DNA of 6,077 nt. Source: Campylobacterales bacterium. GTDB taxonomy: Bacteria > Campylobacterota > Campylobacteria > Campylobacterales > QNZT01. The position numbers and the translations under genes are program-made. The notes below the pieces were generated by a model. That model was given only the letters and a program-made list of their open reading frames with translations, searched no databases and was not told the origin of the DNA. The DNA is taken from assembly GCA_026985685.1 (NCBI GenBank), contig JALSQA010000476.1, forward strand, positions 1 through 6,077, in the 5' to 3' direction. Of this stretch, positions 1-5,237 are shown piece by piece; within the stretch, counting starts at the first letter, position 1; every line of letters begins with the position of its first letter.

Positions 1-187
1 TAGTGAAATTGCAAAACAACTTAATGTCAGCAGAAGTTCACTTAAAGATTATATCAATTCACGCTCACTTAAAGAGATTGTTGATTCTAAAAATATTCCA
101 GATATAACAAGAATCAATATAAAAAACAGTTTTCCATCTCCTCTCAATGAAGAGTGTACATTAAAAAATCAACACAAGGATCAGTAA
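1..187 (+). CDS. C-terminal end of a helix-turn-helix protein (partial)
   Basis: An open frame enters from the left edge (first full codon at base 2) and runs 61 codons to a TAA at 185-187. Its first visible residues, SEIAKQLNVSRSSLKDYI, have the spacing of a helix-turn-helix: a first helix ending in LNVS, a tight turn, and a polar recognition helix starting SRSSL. A Lys/Asn/Ser-rich tail without recognisable motif follows. The protein is therefore probably DNA-binding, a transcription factor or a phage/plasmid-type replication or partition protein, but the family cannot be named from this piece. Its stop shares base 187 with the ATG of ccoG, so the two are probably co-transcribed and translationally coupled. 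The HTH call is from pattern only; the reading frame itself is well supported by the lack of stops and the clean junction. Confidence 0.6.
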   Translation, partial: SEIAKQLNVSRSSLKDYINSRSLKEIVDSKNIPDITRINIKNSFPSPLNEECTLKNQHKDQ

Positions 188-1629
188 TGGCTGAAGCAAC
201 GGTAGTTAAGAAGAGTTCCAAACAAAGAATGGCTGAATATTTAAAAGGCTGGGTGCCTTATCGTATTCAACGATATTATGCATTTATTATAGCAACAATA
301 TTTTCATTGATTATTCCATGGATTAAAATCAATGGTGCACACTTTTTTCTTTTAAATTTTGATCATAAACAGATTCACCTCTTTTTTACAAAATTTGATA
401 TGCAAGAATTGTACATGATGCCTTTCTTACTTATATTTGGTTTTTTAGGTGTATTTTTTCTCACAACCTTAGGTGGTCGTGTATGGTGTGGTTGGTTATG
501 TCCTCAAACAATTTTCAGGGTTATCTACAGAGATCTTATACAAACAAAAATTTTAGGTATTAGAAAAAGTATTAAAAACAAACAAAAAGAGCCAAAAGAT
601 CAAATAGGCAAAAAAACAATTGGTGTTCTTATGTGGTCTGTTTTAGCTTTTATAGCTGCTGCTGACTTTGTTTGGTATTTTGTACCACCTGAAGACTTTT
701 TTCAATATATCAAGCATCCAGGCGATCATACGGTAATGATTACAACACTTTTTATTGTTGCTGGTTTTTTGATATATGATATTGTTAAATTAAAAGAAGA
801 TTTTTGTATCTATGTTTGTCCATATGCTAGAGTTCAATCTGTTATGTATGATGAAGAAACTATTCAAACAATATATAATACAGATAGAGGTGGTCATATC
901 TATAGTGATGATCAAGAGAAAAAACTTGTTCACAATCTAAAAGAGTTACATCAAAAAGAAGGTGAAAATGCCGAATGTACTATGTGTGATGCCTGTGTAA
1001 GAGTTTGTCCTACACATATTGATATCAAAAGAGGTACACAATTAGAGTGTATTAACTGTCTTGAGTGTGCGGATGCCTGTACTCAGGTTATGGGTGCATT
1101 AGGAAAACCTTCACTTATTACCTGGACAAGCTATTCAGCAGTAAAAGAGCATAGAAAACCAAAATTTATTCGTTTTAGAACAATCGCTTATGCATTTGCT
1201 TTAATATTAGCACTTGTTGGACTATTTTGGATGGGATCTAAAAAAGAGTATATGCTACTTAATATCAACAGAACAACACAGTTATACAAAATAAAAGATG
1301 ATGGTCATAAAGTCACAAATGCTTATAAATTTTTGTTTCAAAATACACAGCAAGAACCGCATAAATACTATTTTGAGGTAGAAAGTCATCCTGAAATAAA
1401 AGTTGAAAGACCTAAAAAAGCTTTTAAATTAGGTGCTGGTCATAAATCAAATAAGATCGTAATATTATCTACTACAAAAGATCTTGTTAAAGATAGAACT
1501 AAAGATACACCTATCCCAATCAAAATCAAAGCTTATGCAACAGATAAAAAAGATAAAATTGTTGTTGAAAGAAATACTATCTTTGTATTCCCAAGATATG
1601 ATCTTTTAGAGAAAAAGCGTAAACAATAA
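187..1629 (+). CDS. ccoG: CcoG (FixG/RdxA-like) cbb3 oxidase assembly iron-sulfur membrane protein
   Basis: This is the 480-residue cytochrome c oxidase accessory protein CcoG, known in the family as a membrane Cu(II)-to-Cu(I) reductase needed to supply the CuB site of cbb3-type oxidase. I see about five hydrophobic spans (residues about 30-45, 79-95, 143-164, 183-199, 331-349). A CxxxC motif lies in WCGWLCPQT (Cys 101 and 105) and a second in FCIYVCPYAR (Cys 207 and 211). A complete 2[4Fe-4S] ferredoxin pair follows: CTMCDACVRVCP (Cys 264, 267, 270, 274) and CINCLECADAC (Cys 288, 291, 294, 298). After the last span comes a beta-rich periplasmic FixG_C, Ig-like domain (about 360-475). All expected cysteines are present and the length is normal for the family. 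An in-frame GTG at 154 would add 11 residues, but I chose the ATG at 187 because AAGGA at 176-180 sits 6 bases before it and it overlaps the previous stop (TAATG). No ccoNOPQ genes are in view. Confidence 0.95.
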   Translation: MAEATVVKKSSKQRMAEYLKGWVPYRIQRYYAFIIATIFSLIIPWIKINGAHFFLLNFDHKQIHLFFTKFDMQELYMMPFLLIFGFLGVFFLTTLGGRVWCGWLCPQTIFRVIYRDLIQTKILGIRKSIKNKQKEPKDQIGKKTIGVLMWSVLAFIAAADFVWYFVPPEDFFQYIKHPGDHTVMITTLFIVAGFLIYDIVKLKEDFCIYVCPYARVQSVMYDEETIQTIYNTDRGGHIYSDDQEKKLVHNLKELHQKEGENAECTMCDACVRVCPTHIDIKRGTQLECINCLECADACTQVMGALGKPSLITWTSYSAVKEHRKPKFIRFRTIAYAFALILALVGLFWMGSKKEYMLLNINRTTQLYKIKDDGHKVTNAYKFLFQNTQQEPHKYYFEVESHPEIKVERPKKAFKLGAGHKSNKIVILSTTKDLVKDRTKDTPIPIKIKAYATDKKDKIVVERNTIFVFPRYDLLEKKRKQ

Positions 1630-1639
1630 TCTTTATAAT

Positions 1640-1669
1640 TATTCACATCAGATTACTCTGGTGTGAATA
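1640..1669. terminator. Shared (bidirectional) hairpin terminator
   Basis: Bases 1640-1651 pair with 1658-1669 (12 pairs including one G-T wobble) around a six-base loop. The hairpin fills the gap between the ccoG stop (1627-1629) and the stop of the convergent PAS gene (1670-1672). The tracts after the stem are AT-rich rather than pure T runs on both sides, so it may stop transcription in both directions with moderate strength. Confidence 0.75.
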
Positions 1670-2368
1670 TTATTGTATAACCGGAATAATCAACCTAATC
1701 TTCTCATGATCAGCTAAAAAATCAATATAAACATGTTCACAAAGTTTTTCAATATCTAAATCATTATTTTTATCACGTTTTGAAGATTTTATCTCTAATT
1801 TTACTAATTTACAACGTTCATCTTTAACAACAACCATCTCACCTACTTTTAACTTTAACATGATATTTATCTTTGCGTTATTATCAAAAGTTTCAAAACA
1901 TTTACGCATAATTTTCAAAAAATCATTTTGAGATATTTTAAATTCAGGTATATCCGGATCCATAATCAATTTTATTTCATGTCTGTTTTTTATATTAAGT
2001 AGACTAATAGAAGTTTCTAACAATCTATTTATATCAGTTAAAACATATTTACTTATCTCTTTAGCACTAAGTTGTCTATTTTTAATTCGCTGATATAAAC
2101 GTATACCAATATATGAATCATCCTGGTATGCAACTGTAATACCATAAAAAGCCAAATCATCATATTTTAAATCAATATGTGTCATTCTAGATCCATACTC
2201 TTTAGGTGCATAAGCCAGGCACAATTCATATATATCATTTTTATTAGCTTTACCTAATAAAAATTCAGCTGATGTATTTAGATAAGATATTTTGCCATCA
2301 ACATCAAACAATATAAATGGATTGTTGTCATTCTCAATAAATAAGGTAAAATCATAAGTCATATTCAT
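1670..2368 (-). CDS. PAS-domain protein with degenerate histidine-kinase ATPase-like C-terminus
   Basis: A soluble protein of up to 232 residues with no signal peptide or membrane span. Residues about 10-95 look like a PAS sensor domain: the run PFILFDVDGKISYLNTSAE is the classic opening strand, turn and helix. Residues about 100-125 are helical linker. Residues about 126-232 follow the layout of a HATPase (GHKL) domain: a lead-in strand, an N-box-like helix FLKIMRKCFETFDNNA (about 140-155), a strand VKLEIKSS (189-196) and the closing strand IRLIIPV (224-230). The N-box Asn, the DxGxG and the GxGxxG lids are not visible, and there is no convincing H-box. It is best read as an NtrB-like pseudokinase that could bind a ligand or partner without phosphotransfer. 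The gene overlaps the end of the upstream NtrC-like gene, so the two probably act together. AAAAAGG at 2372-2378 is 3 bases from the ATG at 2368 but 9 from the ATG at 2362; the inner start is better spaced. Confidence 0.7.
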   Translation of the reverse strand: MNMTYDFTLFIENDNNPFILFDVDGKISYLNTSAEFLLGKANKNDIYELCLAYAPKEYGSRMTHIDLKYDDLAFYGITVAYQDDSYIGIRLYQRIKNRQLSAKEISKYVLTDINRLLETSISLLNIKNRHEIKLIMDPDIPEFKISQNDFLKIMRKCFETFDNNAKINIMLKLKVGEMVVVKDERCKLVKLEIKSSKRDKNNDLDIEKLCEHVYIDFLADHEKIRLIIPVIQ

Positions 2369-3080
2369 TGACCTTTTTACGTAATGTGTTACGATTTATA
2401 CCTAGTATATTTGAAAGTTTTAATTGAGATTTATATTGTAATAAACCTGCTTTAATCAATGGTCTTTCATATAAATATAAAAAATCTTTGTAATCATTAT
2501 TCCCTTTTAGATTTTTTGAAAAATAATCAAATAACAAACCTTCAAGATCTTGTTCATCAAATTCATTTTTAATAAGTATTTTATAAATCTCTTTTTTAAG
2601 TGATTTGCTATTTTCACTTAAATCCAAGTTATTCACATCTATTTTTATTGATGTCTCAATCGCTAACATTTTTGTTGCTTTTTCAATAAAATGTTCTGCT
2701 AATAACTGTGCATCTTCTAAACGCTTTGATAAAGGAGAAATTTCATAAATATATCCAAATAAATCATCTACATAAATATCATTTGGTTGATATAGTGCTG
2801 TTGCAATAATACGTTTATTATCAAAATTTAATTGTGAATAATTTGATATTTTTTCAAAATCTGTAATAATTAATTCATGACTTGATTCCAATGCATATAA
2901 TACTTCATCAAGACTATTACCACTCACAACAGTTGCATCAGGTAAAATATATCTAGCTAGAGTTTTTTTTCCATTTCCTTTCGCACCAACAATCAAGGAT
3001 GAAACAAAAAAACTTTTAACAAGCATCAATCCTTGTACAATGCTCGTTAATTCATCTGATTTTGCTATAAATAAAGACAT
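2352..3080 (-). CDS. Reduced NtrC-like AAA+ protein with Fis-type helix-turn-helix
   Basis: A 242-residue cytoplasmic protein, about half the size of a normal NtrC-family activator. It has no receiver domain; the ATPase part begins almost at once. Walker A is GAKGNGKKT (residues 32-40), and a Walker B-like strand is LIITDFE (70-76). Residues about 104-135 (DDLFGYIYEISPL, then KRLEDAQLLAEHF) match the NtrC stretch DLFYRL...PLRER.ED..LLAEHF. The C-terminus (about 212-240), ending LSNILGINRNTLRKKV, is a clear Fis-type helix-turn-helix. Only about 30 residues separate the Walker motifs, too few for the ELFGH...GAFTGA segment of sigma54 activators. It therefore probably binds DNA but should not open sigma54 promoters; it may be a repressor, architectural regulator or co-regulator with the PAS protein. 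The start is supported by GGAGA five bases upstream of the ATG. The gene overlaps the following PAS gene by 11-17 bases. Confidence 0.75.
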   Translation of the reverse strand: MSLFIAKSDELTSIVQGLMLVKSFFVSSLIVGAKGNGKKTLARYILPDATVVSGNSLDEVLYALESSHELIITDFEKISNYSQLNFDNKRIIATALYQPNDIYVDDLFGYIYEISPLSKRLEDAQLLAEHFIEKATKMLAIETSIKIDVNNLDLSENSKSLKKEIYKILIKNEFDEQDLEGLLFDYFSKNLKGNNDYKDFLYLYERPLIKAGLLQYKSQLKLSNILGINRNTLRKKVNEYDL

Positions 3081-3094
3081 TAATTCTCCAATTC

Positions 3095-3144
3095 ATGTAA
3101 GAATAAAATCACTAGTGTATATTTTGATTTATTTTATCTTACAT
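3095..3144. repeat. Imperfect inverted repeat upstream of the Fis-type regulator gene
   Basis: The arms 3095-3109 and 3131-3144 are reverse complements over 14 positions, with one extra A in the left arm. A 21-base spacer separates them and contains the perfect 8-base palindrome CACTAGTG (3110-3117). The near arm ends 14 bases before the regulator ATG. No T tract follows on the minus strand, so it does not look like an intrinsic terminator for the gene ending at 3183. An operator for the neighbouring regulator, or a leader RNA hairpin, are the two readings I favour. The stretch 3081-3182 should also contain the promoter of the regulator pair, but I could not pick a convincing -35/-10. Confidence 0.55.
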
Positions 3145-3182
3145 AAATATAACTAAAATCTTAATAATTGCCTATTTTTATA

Positions 3183-4061
3183 TCACTTTCTTTTTAATTT
3201 TTGCATAATATCTTTACCAAAATCAATAAATGATTTTTTTTCAGACACTAGATCAATTTCATGATTTTCATTATTTATATTTTCTTCTTCTTTAGGAATA
3301 GATTGATTTTTTGATATACGTCTTTTTAATTCTTCAACTTTAAGAGATAATAATCCTTTATCCTTTTCTAGCATTTTCTTATCTTCTTCTAATCTCTGAA
3401 CCTGATACAGATAGTTATCTCTCTCTTGTGCTATATTTTCCATCTGTTTCATATCTCTTGAATAACTCTCTTGTTCAAGTTTACATTTTTCATTTTCTTG
3501 CTGTAACTTTAAAACAGTAGTTGTAGCATCAGATATACTTTTTTCTTTTTGATTTAATTCTGTAGATAGTTTTTCTATCTCTTTAATATACTCTGCTTCT
3601 TTACTACTCTCTTTTGTGATTTTTTGCAAAAGCTCATCTTTTTCACTGATATGTTTTTCTATTTCAACTTTACACTCTTCTAGTAATTCATCTTTTTTTG
3701 ACAATAATTCTTTTATATTTTGATATTCAATCTCTTTTTCTTTTAATTCATCTGTTTTAGCATTTAATATCTCTTCAGTTTTTACTAATTTTTCTTGAAT
3801 ATCACTCTCTTTAGCTTTTTCTTTTTTATAGAGCAAAAGTGTACTTTCTAATTCTTTTGTTAAATTTCCAATTTTTGCTTTTGATTTTTCATATTGACGT
3901 ACTTTTTCATCATTTAATTCTTCTAATAAATCTATTTTTTCTTCAAATTTTTTTTCTGTCTTTGTCTTTGCTAGCATATAGCCAAATAACATGCCAAATA
4001 ACAGTGCTACAACTAAGCATAAAACCATCGCTGCAATTATCGTTGTCATGGTTGTAATCAT
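3183..4061 (-). CDS. Membrane-anchored coiled-coil protein, unrecognised family
   Basis: I do not recognise this 292-residue protein. Residues about 7-31 form one strong hydrophobic span (TIIAAMVLCLVVALLFGMLF) followed by Lys-rich sequence, so the bulk probably faces the cytoplasm. Residues about 35-248 are a nearly unbroken Glu/Lys/Leu-rich coiled coil with related pieces such as KKDELLEE and EKDELLQK. A Pro- and Asn-containing acidic linker (about 250-270) follows, then a short basic amphipathic end, FIDFGKDIMQKLKRK. The architecture (one N-terminal anchor plus long coiled coil) is like RmuC N-termini, scaffold or cell-division accessory proteins, but no nuclease or other domain is present, so no function is assigned. 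The start has a strong AGAGGA site 6 bases upstream. It lies 15 bases after the OmpA-like gene and is probably its operon partner. The low-complexity composition makes distant matches to other coiled coils untrustworthy. Confidence 0.75.
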   Translation of the reverse strand: MITTMTTIIAAMVLCLVVALLFGMLFGYMLAKTKTEKKFEEKIDLLEELNDEKVRQYEKSKAKIGNLTKELESTLLLYKKEKAKESDIQEKLVKTEEILNAKTDELKEKEIEYQNIKELLSKKDELLEECKVEIEKHISEKDELLQKITKESSKEAEYIKEIEKLSTELNQKEKSISDATTTVLKLQQENEKCKLEQESYSRDMKQMENIAQERDNYLYQVQRLEEDKKMLEKDKGLLSLKVEELKRRISKNQSIPKEEENINNENHEIDLVSEKKSFIDFGKDIMQKLKRK

Positions 4062-4076
4062 AGTAATTCCTCTTTA

Positions 4077-5087
4077 TTAATTAATTTTGATATTGATTTG
4101 AGTATCTTTTTTATCGCCCATTCCCATTGACTTTTTAACTTTAATACCATTTTTTTGCAAATATTTTTTAATAATATCAGCACGTTTTTGACTAATTATC
4201 TTATTAAGCATTCCATCATCTGAAATTTTAGCATATGAAATCACTTCAATATTTGAATCTTGCTTTTTATCTAAAAGTTTAACAACCTTTTCTAATACAC
4301 TTTTACTCTCTTCTTTAATGTCATTACTTCGTTTTGTAAATAAAATACCTTCTTTTCCTAGCAAATCATTGATTTGATTTTCTAGTCCATTCTTTGTATC
4401 ACTATTTTGTTCTTCTAAATTAGAAAGTTGTTTTTTATCTTCATTCTTTTCTAATTTAGCACTAGCTAATGGAACTTTAACACTTTTTTCAGCTTTTTTG
4501 GCTTCATTTTTTTTATGAGGATTAAGCAATACTAAACCATCTTCAGTAAATTTATCTTCAAGTTGATTTATTCTTTTAGGAAATTCTGTATTATTACTAT
4601 TTGCTTCAATTTTTATAGTATTGCTATTTACAAATATTGAACCTTTATTACTAGATGATTCTTTTAACAATTGAATCAATTCAATCATATCTTTTTGCCA
4701 ACTAATCTCTTTTATATCATCACTATATCTTATATCGTTATCACAACTACTGTTTTGACAAAATGTATCTATATATTTTATTAGTGAACTTTTTTTCATT
4801 GAAGGAGAAAACATTGCAACAATCGTAGTATGATCACCTAAAATAATTCCAAAAGCTGCATCTGATTTTTCTGTATTTACAGGAGTTTGTACATTTTTAT
4901 CTTGCTCTTTTTGTGATTGAATATTATTTTGAAGGATTGGTTTATCATCAACAGTTTTTTCTTTTATTGTACTATTCTTTAATATACCAAGTTTTGCTGC
5001 TATTTCATCTTTTTTTAAATCTACACAAATATATATTATCGTTACACTGATAACCAGACCTAGCAATTTTACGGTATTGCTACTCAT
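4077..5087 (-). CDS. Membrane-anchored protein with BON-like region and degenerate OmpA-like C-terminal domain
   Basis: A 336-residue protein with one N-terminal hydrophobic segment (about 7-22) followed by DLKKDE. It has no typical signal cleavage site, so it is probably an inner-membrane anchor with a periplasmic body. A Lys/Gln/Asn-rich linker (about 35-75) leads to a region (about 77-188) whose pattern resembles the BON-like repeats seen before OmpA domains in some proteins (OmpATb/ArfA type): a strand VAMFSPS, a helix, an acidic turn with Cys110 and Cys115, then IKEISW, a helix, and a strand IKIEANSN. A second charged linker (about 190-235) follows. Residues about 236-336 fit the OmpA C-terminal fold, best seen in QKRADIIKKYLQKNGI (300-315). 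Of the usual peptidoglycan-contact residues, Arg302 and Asn295 are kept, but the Asp position (15 before the Arg) is Lys287. TAGGAG five bases before the ATG supports the start. First gene of a two-gene operon. The domain calls are from pattern, the OmpA one being the stronger. Confidence 0.7.
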   Translation of the reverse strand: MSSNTVKLLGLVISVTIIYICVDLKKDEIAAKLGILKNSTIKEKTVDDKPILQNNIQSQKEQDKNVQTPVNTEKSDAAFGIILGDHTTIVAMFSPSMKKSSLIKYIDTFCQNSSCDNDIRYSDDIKEISWQKDMIELIQLLKESSSNKGSIFVNSNTIKIEANSNNTEFPKRINQLEDKFTEDGLVLLNPHKKNEAKKAEKSVKVPLASAKLEKNEDKKQLSNLEEQNSDTKNGLENQINDLLGKEGILFTKRSNDIKEESKSVLEKVVKLLDKKQDSNIEVISYAKISDDGMLNKIISQKRADIIKKYLQKNGIKVKKSMGMGDKKDTQINIKIN

Positions 5088-5126
5088 CTACACTCCTAAA
5101 CATGTAATTTTCTAATTTTACCTAAT

Positions 5127-5140
5127 TTAAATTAATTTAA
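5127..5140. repeat. 14-base perfect AT palindrome in the leader
   Basis: TTAAATTAATTTAA reads the same on both strands. It lies between the candidate promoter and the start of the OmpA-like gene, where an operator could act. The surrounding DNA is so AT-rich that chance is a real alternative. Confidence 0.3.
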
Positions 5141-5157
5141 CTATTATTACTATAATT

Positions 5158-5186
5158 AGTATATTTTTAACTCATATAGTAGACAA
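5158..5186 (-). promoter_or_regulatory. Sigma70-like promoter for the OmpA-like/coiled-coil operon
   Basis: On the minus strand TTGTCT (5181-5186) is followed after exactly 17 bases by TATACT (5158-5163), matching 4 of 6 and 5 of 6 bases of the sigma70 consensus. Transcription would begin near 5151 and give a leader of about 60 bases before the ATG at 5087. It lies beyond the nrdA hairpin, consistent with the operon having its own promoter. Between 5088 and 5235 I see no small gene. Confidence 0.55.
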
Positions 5187-5212
5187 TAGTTACTAAAATA
5201 ACAAATTATTTC

Positions 5213-5237
5213 AAGATAGAAACTTTGTTTCTATCTT
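5213..5237 (-). terminator. Hairpin terminator of nrdA overlapping its stop codon
   Basis: Bases 5213-5223 and 5227-5237 form a perfect 11-pair stem with a three-base loop. The stem includes the first two bases of the nrdA stop codon (TAA, 5236-5238). On the minus strand the stem is followed by AT-rich but not strictly T-rich sequence, so it may act as a terminator or as an RNA 3'-end stabiliser. Confidence 0.7.

Noticed and set aside
154..186. GTG at 154 as the start of ccoG
   Set aside because: It has no ribosome-binding site at a suitable distance and would overlap the upstream gene by 34 bases. The ATG at 187 has AAGGA six bases before it.
1970..1981. HEIK in the PAS protein read as a histidine-kinase H-box (HEIKNPL)
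   Set aside because: The next residues (LIMDPDIP) do not continue the motif but match the lead-in of the ATPase domain, and the N-box-like helix follows too closely to leave room for a dimerisation helix pair.
3110..3165. Several TATA-like hexamers as a promoter for the Fis-type regulator pair
   Set aside because: In such AT-rich DNA many hexamers match loosely. None had a matching -35 at 16-18 bases, so no specific promoter is called.
3839..4057. A 72-codon open frame on the + strand
   Set aside because: It lies entirely opposite the coiled-coil gene. Its Leu/Phe/Ile-rich product is what the complement of Lys/Glu codons gives, and it has no ribosome-binding site.
3183..4061. Coiled-coil protein as RmuC or an SMC-like protein
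   Set aside because: The N-terminal anchor plus coiled coil is similar, but no nuclease domain or ATPase motif is present and coiled-coil similarity alone is uninformative.
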